The translations under genes and the position numbers were made by a program. Positions 30,022-38,246 of a stretch of 64,000 bases of DNA are shown one piece after another. Location of the stretch: contig NZ_LTAQ01000001.1 in assembly GCF_001590835.1 (NCBI RefSeq), positions 762,622-826,621 on the forward strand. The letters are read 5' to 3'. The notes beneath the pieces were generated by a model. That model saw nothing but the letters and a program-made list of their open reading frames with translations. It made no database searches and was not told where the DNA came from. Source of the DNA: Bacillus gaemokensis (GTDB lineage: Bacteria > Bacillota > Bacilli > Bacillales > Bacillaceae_G). Numbering within the stretch: position 1 is the stretch's first letter; each line of letters begins with the position of its first letter.

Positions 30022-30559
30022 CCTTTTCCCCTCCTATTATCTTTTTTAGTTTTTTCCGCCCTCTTGAAAGCCTGCTATAAACAGTATCTGTTGTCAGACC
30101 TAATTCAGAAGCAATCTCTTGCACACTATATTCATCTAAATACCTTTTTATAAAGATTTTCTTATCTTTATTGCTTAGCGATCCAATTAAAATATAAAAG
30201 TTTTCTTCCTGTTCTTCTTTCGTTTGATTCGTATCATGCATCTCTTCATATATATCTTGCTGAAATTCTTGTAATTGATAGGCTTGATTACTTTTCCTCT
30301 TAAAATCAATGGCTTTAAACTTTGCGACAGATATAAGCCAATTCTTAAACTTTCCACGCTTCTCATCATAACTATTAATGTTGTACCAAATGATTAATAA
30401 AATATCATCGACACATTCATCCACTAGCACTTTACTATGCGATGTATCTAATACACTGTGAACAACTTTATAAATTAAATCTCCATATTGATCAATTGCT
30501 GCATGCAATGCGGTCATATCTTTCTTTCGTAAACCTTCTACTATTTCTATTTCTCTCAT
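29975..30559 (-). CDS. ECF-like sigma-70 family RNA polymerase sigma factor
   Basis: Sigma factor of about 194 residues. Region 2 covers about 15-90 (DQYGDLIYKVVHSVL, NSYDEKRGKFKNWLISVAKF, KAIDFKRK) and region 4 about 125-180 (LSNKDKKIFIKRYLDEYS, then VQEIASELGLTTDTVYSRLS, RGRKKLKK). A region 3 is lacking, as in the ECF group. I chose MREIEIVEG (30559) because GGTGATAGGG lies before it; an in-frame ATG at 30583 is possible. It overlaps the membrane protein gene downstream, suggesting a signal-responsive pair. The regulon is unknown. Confidence 0.9.
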   Translation of the reverse strand: MREIEIVEGLRKKDMTALHAAIDQYGDLIYKVVHSVLDTSHSKVLVDECVDDILLIIWYNINSYDEKRGKFKNWLISVAKFKAIDFKRKSNQAYQLQEFQQDIYEEMHDTNQTKEEQEENFYILIGSLSNKDKKIFIKRYLDEYSVQEIASELGLTTDTVYSRLSRGRKKLKKIIGGEKDAKRGVVAGTKQFTI

Positions 30560-30766
30560 CCCTATCACCACTCTTTGCTTCATTCTCTATTCACTTAATA
30601 TACGAACTCTAATGTGGTTTTTCTGACATTTCCATAAAAATCTTTCTAAATTCACATATATATTTCTATCCATATTATATCAATGTAAGCATATGAAATA
30701 AAAAGAGAAGGAAAAACGCCTCCTCTCACGAATTTACCTTATGAATGTAACCATAGGGGGGATAAC

Positions 30767-31270
30767 ATGTATCAAACAATTGAAGGCTTTTTAAAAACGT
30801 GGAAATACGAGGCAGGTTCTACGCAAAAGGTATTGGATGCATTAACTGATGAATCTTTATCACAGGAGATTGCACCTGGGCATTGGACTTTAGGTAGAGT
30901 CGCTTGGCATATCGTTACTGCGATTCCTGTCATGCTATCAGGTACAGACTTACAGTTTGAGGGGGAAACAAAAGATTATCCTGTACCAACTTCCGCAAAG
31001 ACGATTGCAGAAAATTACCGTAAAGTAACTACATCTTTCGTTGAAGCACTTCAAACGCAGTGGACTGATAAAGATTTAACAACAATTAATGATTTCTTTG
31101 GACGTCCAATGCCAAATTCTATCTTTTTGATGACTCTCATTAATCACCAAAATCACCACCGTGGCCAAATGACTGTTTTAATGCGCCAAGCTGGATTAAA
31201 AGTTCCAGGTATTTATGGACCTGCTAAGGAAGAATGGGCTGCTACGGGGATGGAAGCTCCGAAAATGTAA
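30767..31270 (+). CDS. DinB-family protein
   Basis: Four-helix-bundle protein of 167 residues in the DinB/YfiT group. Metal-ligand histidines are visible in WHIVTAI (near residue 47) and in the conserved NHQNHHRGQMTVLMRQAG near residue 125. Some members are bacillithiol-dependent transferases or detoxification enzymes; the function here is unproven. The ATG follows GGGGGGAT. It is divergent from the sigma factor and ends at its own terminator. Confidence 0.88.
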   Translation: MYQTIEGFLKTWKYEAGSTQKVLDALTDESLSQEIAPGHWTLGRVAWHIVTAIPVMLSGTDLQFEGETKDYPVPTSAKTIAENYRKVTTSFVEALQTQWTDKDLTTINDFFGRPMPNSIFLMTLINHQNHHRGQMTVLMRQAGLKVPGIYGPAKEEWAATGMEAPKM

Positions 31271-31309
31271 TAAATACTTTTATGTAATATTACACATTAT
31301 AGAATTGTT

Positions 31310-31341
31310 AGTACATCACTTCTTAGAGAGTGATGTACTTT
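31310..31341 (+). terminator. Terminator after the DinB gene
   Basis: Perfect 11-base arms AGTACATCACT (31310-31320) and AGTGATGTACT (31329-31339), then TTATTC. Confidence 0.7.
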
Positions 31342-31394
31342 ATTCTCGGTAGACTTCTACACAATTCCGTTTACGACGAAATAGGGGGAATCTT

Positions 31395-31625
31395 ATGGCT
31401 CGTTGTACAAATTGTAAGACGAGATGGAAAGCAAAAGATGTATGGTCTCTATTTTTTCAACATGACGGGAAGGATTGTCCGTATTGTAACCAAAGACAAT
31501 ATATTTCAGCCAAAACCTGTAATTCTTCAGGTGACATTTTAGGTATCCCCTTTTTATTTCTTTTTCCTTTCCTCGTTGAATTAAGCGATAAGAGCTTATT
31601 AGACTATATAGGGAAAGAAAATTGA
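31395..31625 (+). CDS. CXXC-20-CXXC small membrane protein
   Basis: Protein of 76 residues. The N-terminal zinc ribbon has CTNC and CPYC separated by exactly 20 residues, the spacing that defines the CXXC-20-CXXC family. A hydrophobic segment (ILGIPFLFLFPFLVEL) follows at about 48-63, so it is probably membrane-bound. Function unknown. The ATG has AGGGGGA upstream. It lies upstream of an 18-base inverted repeat and a DUF3139 gene on the same strand. Confidence 0.85.
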   Translation: MARCTNCKTRWKAKDVWSLFFQHDGKDCPYCNQRQYISAKTCNSSGDILGIPFLFLFPFLVELSDKSLLDYIGKEN

Positions 31626-31665
31626 GTTATCCTGTTTTTCCTTTCCCCTCTTTTTCTGTAACTTG

Positions 31666-31707
31666 TTTCATGTGAAACTATTTTCTACTAAATAGTTTCA
31701 CATGAAA
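31666..31707. repeat. Perfect 18-base inverted repeat upstream of DUF3139 gene
   Basis: Arms 31666-31683 and 31690-31707 are exact reverse complements around the loop TCTACT. Each arm contains the pattern GTTTCA-NN-TGAAA, itself a dyad. No T-run follows on the plus strand, so this is not a normal terminator for the gene upstream. It ends 13 bases before the DUF3139 start, overlapping the expected leader. It could be an operator pair or a leader hairpin. Confidence 0.75.
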
Positions 31708-31720
31708 GAGGTAAGCTTAA

Positions 31721-32080
31721 ATGAATTCATGTCATTATTACAGGGGAATCACTCAATTGAATAAAAGCATAACAAAGGTAGCCCTTTTATTAACTTCTAT
31801 CCTTAGTGTTATCTTTTTATTTCTTTACTTCACATATAATGGTACTCCCTGGAAAAGACAAACAGCAATTTCTGAATCAGAAAATTATATTGTAAAACAC
31901 TTCGCTTTAGATGCGAAAGTCAAAGACACTTCTTATAATCATAAAATGGATAGTTATGAAATCTCATTTGAAACAAATGAAGATGGCAACTTTATTATTG
32001 AATATAAAGGACCTAATCGCTTTGACATTTCTCCAGCAGTTCAAGAGTATTTAAATAAATACTCCAAATTTGCACAGTAG
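31721..32080 (+). CDS. DUF3139-type small membrane-anchored protein
   Basis: Protein of 119 residues with one N-terminal membrane helix (about 22-43) and an extracytoplasmic domain. The domain (ESENYIVKHF, YNHKMDSYEISFET, NFIIEYKGP) resembles DUF3139 proteins of Bacillus, which have no known function. The ATG follows AGAGGT. A perfect 18-base hairpin lies immediately upstream and may limit its expression. Confidence 0.8.
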   Translation: MNSCHYYRGITQLNKSITKVALLLTSILSVIFLFLYFTYNGTPWKRQTAISESENYIVKHFALDAKVKDTSYNHKMDSYEISFETNEDGNFIIEYKGPNRFDISPAVQEYLNKYSKFAQ

Positions 32081-32101
32081 CCATAAGACATACATATACA
32101 A

Positions 32102-32132
32102 AAAAAGAGTTGCTCTCATCCCAACTCTTTTT
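32102..32132. terminator. Bidirectional terminator
   Basis: Arms AAAAAGAGTTG (32102-32112) and CAACTCTTTTT (32122-32132) between two convergent transcripts. Confidence 0.8.
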
Positions 32133-32144
32133 CACTTCTTCTGA

Positions 32145-32849
32145 TTACGCCGCTATATCTTCTTTTTCAATATTTCTAATACCATAGTAAGCAATCATTA
32201 TCCCAATCGCTGCAAGCCCTAGCTGAAGTGGGATAAGCGTTACTACTGAAAATCCTGGATTACTCGAACATGCAATCATCACAACAATCAAAGACGAGAG
32301 AATTGTGACTGGCACAGAATATTTACGCATCCCGAAGTATAATGGAATTAAACTTGTTCCTGCAGCTGCAATTGCAAAAGGCACCATTTTTATAACTTCT
32401 TTCATAAACTCGTTTACCGTTATTGAATCTGGAACAATCGGAATATAACTATTTAATATAAACACTGCGCCTGCTACAAAAATGTTAGATAGCAAAATCG
32501 TGGTAAACGTTAGCAAAGCTGTAATTACTAACTTACTAGCGATAAGTTTCTTTCGACTAACCGGATAGGAAAACATTATCAATATGGTTTTATTTTTATA
32601 TTCTTCAATTACTAATTTTGCAATTAATACCCCCGCAAAAACAATAAACGTTCCTCGTACCATTCCACCGATCAGTACAAATGCGTCTGAGAAGCTTTTA
32701 ACTATCTCACCTCTTCCCGTCTCTTCTATTTGTTCTATATAGTTAATCAAACAAAATATTGCAATAATAATTACATTTGCGATAATTGCACCTTTCACAT
32801 ACCACCCAAGCTTAAACTTCTTCATTTCTAATTTCATGAGATGCAGCAT
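32145..32849 (-). CDS. ABC transporter permease (lantibiotic-immunity/BcrB-like), second copy
   Basis: Membrane protein of 234 residues with six predicted helices in the ABC-2 layout. It starts MKLEMKKFKLGWYVKG, contains the cytoplasmic EEYKNKTILIMFSYPVSRKK near residues 88-107, and ends in a helix and short acidic tail. It is clearly related to the permease directly upstream: same length, same KNKT(I/M)xxMFxYPxxRKK region and same IPLYFGMRKYSV stretch. This implies a duplication and a heterodimeric channel. The ATG has TAGGAGG. Confidence 0.88.
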   Translation of the reverse strand: MLHLMKLEMKKFKLGWYVKGAIIANVIIIAIFCLINYIEQIEETGRGEIVKSFSDAFVLIGGMVRGTFIVFAGVLIAKLVIEEYKNKTILIMFSYPVSRKKLIASKLVITALLTFTTILLSNIFVAGAVFILNSYIPIVPDSITVNEFMKEVIKMVPFAIAAAGTSLIPLYFGMRKYSVPVTILSSLIVVMIACSSNPGFSVVTLIPLQLGLAAIGIMIAYYGIRNIEKEDIAA

Positions 32850-32873
32850 AAGTATCCTCCTAATTCATCTATT

Positions 32874-33554
32874 TTATTTAAACAAATCTATCTGTTCGAT
32901 CTTTCTTACTGCCCTGTAAGCAATAAAGAGACCAATACACGCTAATGTAATAGGAATCACAATAAAGCTAAACAATGAAATCTCACCATTCAAACTAGAA
33001 GTAACCAAAAACATAACAATAATTGCAGATACAAATGTTGCCCGCACTGAATATTTCTTCATTCCAAAGTAGAGTGGGATTAAACTAATTCCTGTTGCCG
33101 CTAATGCATTTACAAATAACTTTGCCCCGTTCTGGACTAGAATCGACATCGTCAATGGTTCTGTGATTACTGGATGATATAGATTTAAGGCATAAATGAA
33201 ACTAAAGAGAATACTCTCTGAAATCACAATAGCGCACAACGTAAAAATAATAATAATAAGCATTTTCGCAATCATCATCTTTTTCCTGTTAATCGGATAC
33301 ATGAACATCACTGTCATCGTCTTATTTTGAAACTCTTGAATAATAAATTTTGCAATTAAACTTGCTCCAAAAATCATAAATACTGCTCGTGAAAAAATAT
33401 CTATAAATTGAAATGCAACAGCATAGCTATTCATTTCTCCCTCAAACATTAGTAATGTAAGAAATATAGAAGCAATAAGAATCGCAAGAAGAGCCCCTCT
33501 AATAACGGGTACCAATTTAAACTTTATAAGCTCTAATCTCATTAAATTAAGCAT
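32874..33554 (-). CDS. ABC transporter permease (lantibiotic-immunity/BcrB-like), first copy
   Basis: Membrane protein of about 226 residues with six predicted helices. QEFQNKTMTVMFMYPINRKK lies near residue 85 and IPLYFGMKKYSVRATFVSAI near 160. The start at 33554 (MLNLMRLELIKF) has GGAGAGGG upstream and overlaps the ATPase stop by eight bases. It pairs with the homologous permease downstream. Systems of this kind export or confer tolerance to peptide antibiotics; the substrate is not shown by the sequence. Confidence 0.88.
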   Translation of the reverse strand: MLNLMRLELIKFKLVPVIRGALLAILIASIFLTLLMFEGEMNSYAVAFQFIDIFSRAVFMIFGASLIAKFIIQEFQNKTMTVMFMYPINRKKMMIAKMLIIIIFTLCAIVISESILFSFIYALNLYHPVITEPLTMSILVQNGAKLFVNALAATGISLIPLYFGMKKYSVRATFVSAIIVMFLVTSSLNGEISLFSFIVIPITLACIGLFIAYRAVRKIEQIDLFK

Positions 33555-34470
33555 GGATTCCCTCTCCATTCACAAGATTCAAGAAATACTCTTCTAATGA
33601 GCTATGCTTCTTATTAATACTTTCAATTTCCACATCATTCATGATGAGTTCTTTAGAAATCGCCTGCTGCGTCGCTGTCATTTCATACACACGAATCATG
33701 CTTCCACTCATAATTTTGTAGTTTGTTATACGTAGTTTATTTTCTAAAATATAAGCTGCTCGTTTCACATCTGGAGCAGAAATCTCAATGTACTCTGTTT
33801 GTTTTCCGTTAATGCTCTTCATTGAAACTTCTTTTATAAGTTTCCCATTTTGAATCACGCCAATTGTATCTGCCATTTGCTCCATTTCACCTAAAATATG
33901 ACTAGAAACTAACAGGGTAATTCCATATTCTTTGCAAAGCATTTTAAATAGGTCACGTAATTCTCTAATGCCAATTGGATCTAGACCGTTGATTGGTTCA
34001 TCCAAAATTAATAACTCTGGCTTTGTCAAAATCGCTCTTGCAATTCCTAATCTTTGCTTCATCCCCAGTGAAAAGTCTTTTATTTTTTTATTCTCCACGT
34101 TGTGTAAATTAACAAGATCTAATGCATGCCCAATCCCCTTCTTGTCGTAGTAACCCATATATTCGCAATGTAAATATAAATTTTCCTTAGCTGTTAATTT
34201 GTCATAAAAAATAGGATATTCGATAATTGTTCCCATTCGCTTTAACACATCATAGGATGTATCTGTTAATCTCTCACCGAAAATTTCAATATCTCCACTC
34301 GTTGGTTTTATTAAATTTGTAATCATCTTCATTATTGTTGTTTTACCAGCTCCATTGGGTCCTAAAAAGCCGTAGATTTCTCCTTTTTTCACGTGCATGT
34401 TGACCCCAGAAACTACTTCTTTTCCTTGCAATACTTTTGTTAGCTGATTTGTTTTTAATATATAAGTCAT
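33547..34470 (-). CDS. ABC transporter ATPase (BcrA/lantibiotic-immunity type)
   Basis: Cytoplasmic ATPase of 307 residues. Walker A is FLGPNGAGKTTIMKM, the signature is FSLGMKQRLGIARA, Walker B is LLILDEPINGLDP and the switch is LVSSHILGEMEQ. The extra C-terminal domain of about 90 residues is typical for the BcrA/SpaF group. The start is ATG at 34470 (MTYILKTNQLTK) after AAAGGGG. The gene is followed by two permeases with overlap and preceded by a two-component system on the same strand, the common arrangement for antimicrobial-peptide resistance modules. Confidence 0.92.
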   Translation of the reverse strand: MTYILKTNQLTKVLQGKEVVSGVNMHVKKGEIYGFLGPNGAGKTTIMKMITNLIKPTSGDIEIFGERLTDTSYDVLKRMGTIIEYPIFYDKLTAKENLYLHCEYMGYYDKKGIGHALDLVNLHNVENKKIKDFSLGMKQRLGIARAILTKPELLILDEPINGLDPIGIRELRDLFKMLCKEYGITLLVSSHILGEMEQMADTIGVIQNGKLIKEVSMKSINGKQTEYIEISAPDVKRAAYILENKLRITNYKIMSGSMIRVYEMTATQQAISKELIMNDVEIESINKKHSSLEEYFLNLVNGEGIHA

Positions 34471-34564
34471 ATCATTTTCCCCTTTCGCTTTCACTTTATA
34501 TCATAGACAATGAACGTCTCTTTTTTCTTACCCATTCCTTACAAATTCCTTATGTTCAAAAAAA

Positions 34565-34593
34565 AGCTTGTAGAATACTCCTTTCTACAAGCT
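34565..34593 (-). terminator. Terminator of the two-component genes
   Basis: Arms AGCTTGTAGAA (34565-34575) and TTCTACAAGCT (34583-34593) overlap the kinase stop codon. A T-run follows on the minus strand, so the regulator genes are probably transcribed apart from the transporter. Confidence 0.8.
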
Positions 34594-35527
34594 AAAACCC
34601 CATTTTCTTCAGCATAATTGTAAATACCGTTTTCTCATACGGCGTACTAGAAAGATGAATTTCTCCGCCTAAAGCTTCTACAAGTCGTTTCGTGATGGTG
34701 AGTCCAAGGCCACTTCCTTGATACAATCGGTTCCTTGAATCTTCTAGCGTATACATGCGTTCAAATACTTTATCAATATGAGATTCATCAATTCCTTTGC
34801 CGCGGTCCCATACATCAACATAAGTGCACACGTCATCATCTCTTAATGTGATACCAAGTGTTTTCCCATCATATCCATACGCAATCGCGTTGGATATTAA
34901 ATTATTTAACACCCGACCTAATACTTCTGCATTTCCAAGTGCATATACATTTTTCTCCGGTATATCAATATGCACCTCAAATCCCTTCGTTGTTACTAAA
35001 TCATAAAAGGATAAAACCTTTTCTCGGCACACTTCATTCATATTTACCTTTGTCATCTCGATTACTTTATCTCCTGACTCTAATTTTGCCAAATCAAAGA
35101 ATTTATGAATGAGTTCCATTACTTCTAACGTTTTTACATGTACCTTTTCTAGCAATACTTCTTGCTCTTCATCTTTCATTGTTTTATCTGTATTTAGCAT
35201 TTCTGTATACCCAAGAATAACAGTGAGCGGCGTTTTTAAATCATGTGAGATGTTAGAAAGCATCTTCCGCATCGAAATTTCAACCTTCGCATGATCGGCA
35301 TTCGTTTTTTGTTTCGCATCTAATAAGTTATTAATCGCTACTAATAATTTTTGCAGTTCTTTATCATCCGTCATAACTAATAGTTTCTCACCTGTTTGCT
35401 GCTTTACAATATCCTGTAACTTCTCATATGTATAACGTGTATTGGCACTCTTGCTTTTCTGTGTTCTATATTGAAAATAAATAACACCTAATAATATGAA
35501 AATAACGATTGTTAAAAGAAAGGCCAT
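34592..35527 (-). CDS. Sensor histidine kinase with minimal N-terminal anchor
   Basis: Kinase of 311 residues. It has a single membrane helix at about residues 2-19 and no extracellular sensor domain. The dimerisation/phospho-acceptor helix has the histidine in SNISHDLKTPLTVILGYTE near residue 96. The ATPase domain shows NLISNAIAYG, VWDRGKGID and GSGLGLTITKRLVEALGG. Its start lies one base after the regulator stop. Without a sensor domain, it may detect flux through the neighbouring ABC transporter; that is inference from other peptide-resistance modules. Confidence 0.92.
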   Translation of the reverse strand: MAFLLTIVIFILLGVIYFQYRTQKSKSANTRYTYEKLQDIVKQQTGEKLLVMTDDKELQKLLVAINNLLDAKQKTNADHAKVEISMRKMLSNISHDLKTPLTVILGYTEMLNTDKTMKDEEQEVLLEKVHVKTLEVMELIHKFFDLAKLESGDKVIEMTKVNMNEVCREKVLSFYDLVTTKGFEVHIDIPEKNVYALGNAEVLGRVLNNLISNAIAYGYDGKTLGITLRDDDVCTYVDVWDRGKGIDESHIDKVFERMYTLEDSRNRLYQGSGLGLTITKRLVEALGGEIHLSSTPYEKTVFTIMLKKMGF

Positions 35528-35528
35528 A

Positions 35529-36221
35529 CTACATCACTTCCAACTTATAGCCAATACCCCATAATGTTTTAATATATTTTGGATTCGAAGGGTCATCTTC
35601 AACTTTCTCACGTAACCGTCTCATATGAACATTAATCACGTTATCATCACCATAATACTCTTCATTCCAAATTAGGTTATAGATTTGCGCTTTTGTAAAT
35701 ACACGATTTTGATTCTTCACAAATAGTTTTAAAATCTCAAATTCTTTCAAAGTAAGTTTTAACTGTTTTTCTTTTTTTTGCACAGTAAAGTTGATCGGGT
35801 CAATTTTCAAATCACCAATCTCAATCATTTCTTCTTTCGGCTCCGCGGCTGAATACTTTGTAGATCTTCGAATACCTGCCTTTACCCGTGCAGCTAGTTC
35901 AATCATAGAGAAGGGCTTACAAATGTAGTCATCTGCTCCAAGTCCCAGACCGACCGCTTTATCCACATCCGTATCCTTTGCGGACATCATTAAAATTGGA
36001 ACAGCACTTTTTTCGCGAATGATTCTTACAACTTCTAAACCATCTAGCTTCGGCATCATGATATCGAGAATAATTAAATCAAATGAACCTTTTAAAAATG
36101 CGAAAACTCCTTCTTCTCCATCAGATGCGATTGTAACTTGAAAGCCTTCTTTCGTTAAATATTTTCCAACCATTTCTCGAATCGAAATGTCGTCTTCTAC
36201 TATTAAAATATGATGTGACAT
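35529..36221 (-). CDS. OmpR-family response regulator
   Basis: DNA-binding regulator of 230 residues. The receiver has VEDDISIREM, the phospho-acceptor aspartate in LIILDIMMPKLDGLE, and the conserved lysine in DDYICKPF. The winged-helix output domain spans about 135-228 (LTLKEFEILKLFVKNQNRVF, then VINVHMRRLREKVEDDPSNP and IKTLWGIGYKLE). The ATG follows AAAAGGGG. It forms an operon with the kinase downstream and probably controls the ABC exporter beyond it. Confidence 0.94.
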   Translation of the reverse strand: MSHHILIVEDDISIREMVGKYLTKEGFQVTIASDGEEGVFAFLKGSFDLIILDIMMPKLDGLEVVRIIREKSAVPILMMSAKDTDVDKAVGLGLGADDYICKPFSMIELAARVKAGIRRSTKYSAAEPKEEMIEIGDLKIDPINFTVQKKEKQLKLTLKEFEILKLFVKNQNRVFTKAQIYNLIWNEEYYGDDNVINVHMRRLREKVEDDPSNPKYIKTLWGIGYKLEVM

Positions 36222-36389
36222 ATTTCTATCCCCTTTTTACAAACATTAACAATTTAATTGTAACTGAAGTAGCTAAAAGTGAAAAGAATTATATGAAAAT
36301 TCAATCTGACTTCATTTCTTTTCACAACAATGTTATGATGGAATTCATGACTATTGTTTATAATTAACCTAATATAAAGGAGTTTTACC

Positions 36390-36563
36390 ATGTCAGAAAA
36401 TAAAAAAGTAAGCTTAGCTGATTTAATGCGCGAACAACTTGCGAAGAAAAAGCAAGGAAATGGAAATGGCTCAAATGCTGCAGGCCAAAGCCAAGCAACA
36501 AAGAAATTACAAAGCCAACAAACGAAGAAAACAAACAACCAACGTAGACGTACAGGTGTGTAA
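36390..36563 (+). CDS. Small basic protein, 57 residues, upstream of ywbE
   Basis: A short frame with a good AAAGGAG ribosome site and no disturbed codons. The N-terminus (ENKKVSLADLMREQLAKKKQ) is followed by a low-complexity Gln/Asn/Lys/Arg tail. The first 20 residues recall the small Fur-regulated basic proteins FbpB/FbpC of B. subtilis, but the likeness is short and no Fur box is evident here. The stop codon is immediately followed by the ATG of ywbE, so they are co-translated. Function unknown. Confidence 0.7.
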   Translation: MSENKKVSLADLMREQLAKKKQGNGNGSNAAGQSQATKKLQSQQTKKTNNQRRRTGV

Positions 36564-36758
36564 ATGAACGGACAGAAACGAACTAACATTTCACCAGGCC
36601 TTGAAGTTGATATTGTCTTAAAGAAAGATCAACGTACTGGTAAACTCACTCGAGGAATTGTAAAAGATATTTTGACAAACTCACCGTCTCATCCGCACGG
36701 TATTAAAGTACGATTACAAGATGGACAAGTGGGAAGAGTGCAGCACATTGTTCAATAA
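36564..36758 (+). CDS. ywbE: YwbE-family protein (DUF2196)
   Basis: Protein of 64 residues with the complete YwbE pattern: NISPGLEVDIVLKKDQRTGK, LTRGIVKDILTNSPSHPHGI and KVRLQDGQVGRVQHI. It is probably a small SH3-like beta barrel. Function unknown. It directly follows the 57-residue gene with no gap and is convergent with the ywbD-like methyltransferase, its neighbour in B. subtilis too. Confidence 0.9.
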   Translation: MNGQKRTNISPGLEVDIVLKKDQRTGKLTRGIVKDILTNSPSHPHGIKVRLQDGQVGRVQHIVQ

Positions 36759-36759
36759 G

Positions 36760-36793
36760 AAAAGGAGCTCATTTGAAAGTGAGCTCCTTTTTC
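36760..36793 (+). terminator. Terminator after ywbE
   Basis: Perfect arms AAAAGGAGCTCA (36760-36771) and TGAGCTCCTTTT (36780-36791), followed by TT. Confidence 0.85.
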
Positions 36794-36912
36794 TCTGTCT
36801 TTTTTTGTCTGTAAGTCGATATCCTTTGTCGAAACGCCGATATCTGGTACATTTGCGCCGATATATTATGCAAAACCATCGATATATTAAAAAAAACGCT
36901 GATATATTTTGA

Positions 36913-38112
36913 TTATCCTTTGATTTTTTCAATGAAAACTACTTTTAAATAGTCGCCTTCTTTAAATTGATCAATTGTACGGAAATCTTCTGGTAAGGAA
37001 TGTTCTTCTAATATTTTATATTTACCATTCATTTCTTTAAATGCTGTGTCGATAAAACCTTTAAACTTTTTCATATCGAACGTGCTACAGTTTGTGGAAG
37101 CAACGATAATACCATTGTTCTCGGTAATTGCGATTGTTTCTTTTAATAGGTTTTTATAGTCTTTCGCCGCACTAAATGTATATTTTTTAGAGCGTGCGAA
37201 GCTTGGTGGGTCTAGTACAACCATATCAAACTTCATTTGTTTCTTCGCTGCATATTTAAAGTAATGGAACACATCTTCTACGATAATGTCTTGTGCTTCA
37301 TAGTCAATGCCATTTACGCTAAATTGTTCAATTGTTTTGCTTAAGCTGCGATTCGCAAGGTCAACACTTGTTGTTTTTGCTGCTCCGCCAAGTGCCGCGA
37401 ATACAGAGAAGGCACCTGTATACGAGAACATATTTAACATTGTTCTTCCGTTCGCATATGTATCACGAATTTGTTTTCTAACGTTACGCTGATCTAAAAA
37501 TACGCCTACCATCGCCCCGTCGTTTAAGTATACCGCAAAGTTTACCCCGTTCTCTTTTACGATGATTGGAAACTCACCGCGTTCTCCTGTAACAAAGTCA
37601 TCTTCTTCAATATATTTTCCTTTTGTATCAAAACGCTTTTTCTGATAAATCCCTTTGAAGTTGGCTACCTTTTGAAGAGCTCCAATGATTTCATCTCTGA
37701 ATGAATAAATCCCTTCGCTGTACCAGCTTATTACGTAATAGCCATCGTAATAATCAATGATTAAACCGCCAAGGCCATCCCCTTCACCATTTACGACGCG
37801 AAATGCTGTTGTATCATTAGATTTGTAAAATCCTTTTCTTTTATGTAATGCCGATTTGATTTTTCTCTCAAAGAAAGCTTGGTCAATGTTCTCTTGCTCT
37901 TTTCTCGTTAAAATCCAACCGTATCCTTTATTTTGTTTTCCGTAATATCCTTTTCCAAGAAATTGGTTCTTCTCATCAAGTACGTTGATGAGTGTACCTT
38001 CTTCACGCACATCATTTAAATTTTGAATTGCATCTTTTAAAATAAGCGGATAACCACTTTTAATTTCTTTTATAAATTTTGGTTTTATCTTCACAGTTAC
38101 TTCTGATCGCAT
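36913..38112 (-). CDS. ywbD: Class I SAM-dependent rRNA methyltransferase, RlmI/YwbD type
   Basis: Probable 23S rRNA cytosine-5 methyltransferase, 399 residues. An N-terminal PUA domain (about 1-80; KSGYPLILKDAIQNLN) is followed by a linker domain and the Rossmann methyltransferase. SAM-binding motif I corresponds to TMLNMFSYTGAFSVFAALGG, the catalytic-type motif is MVVLDPPSFARSKK, and a late cysteine motif is ASTNCSTF. The ATG has AAAGGAAG upstream. RlmI-like activity is inferred from family; the target base is not tested. Confidence 0.9.
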   Translation of the reverse strand: MRSEVTVKIKPKFIKEIKSGYPLILKDAIQNLNDVREEGTLINVLDEKNQFLGKGYYGKQNKGYGWILTRKEQENIDQAFFERKIKSALHKRKGFYKSNDTTAFRVVNGEGDGLGGLIIDYYDGYYVISWYSEGIYSFRDEIIGALQKVANFKGIYQKKRFDTKGKYIEEDDFVTGERGEFPIIVKENGVNFAVYLNDGAMVGVFLDQRNVRKQIRDTYANGRTMLNMFSYTGAFSVFAALGGAAKTTSVDLANRSLSKTIEQFSVNGIDYEAQDIIVEDVFHYFKYAAKKQMKFDMVVLDPPSFARSKKYTFSAAKDYKNLLKETIAITENNGIIVASTNCSTFDMKKFKGFIDTAFKEMNGKYKILEEHSLPEDFRTIDQFKEGDYLKVVFIEKIKG

Positions 38113-38161
38113 GTAATGTCTTCCTTTCCATTTGAATGCTTTCTACCTGTAGGAAGCATTT

Positions 38162-38191
38162 AAAAAACGAGACTCAAAAATAGCCTCGTTT
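38162..38191 (-). terminator. Terminator upstream of ywbD
   Basis: On the minus strand AAACGAG and CTCGTTT arms are followed by six T. It would stop transcripts coming from the prolyl-hydroxylase-like gene before they reach ywbD. A second dyad without a T-run (AATGCTT/GAAGCATT region) lies between it and ywbD. Confidence 0.7.
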
Positions 38192-38246
38192 CACTATACC
38201 ATATTATTGCTTTGCTAGTACAACGACCTCTTCGCTTATTTAATTG

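Noticed and set aside
31330-31542. Plus-strand open frame overlapping the CXXC-20-CXXC gene
   Set aside because: The overlapping frame at 31395 has a good ribosome site and exact CxxC-20-CxxC spacing, so this one is the wrong frame.
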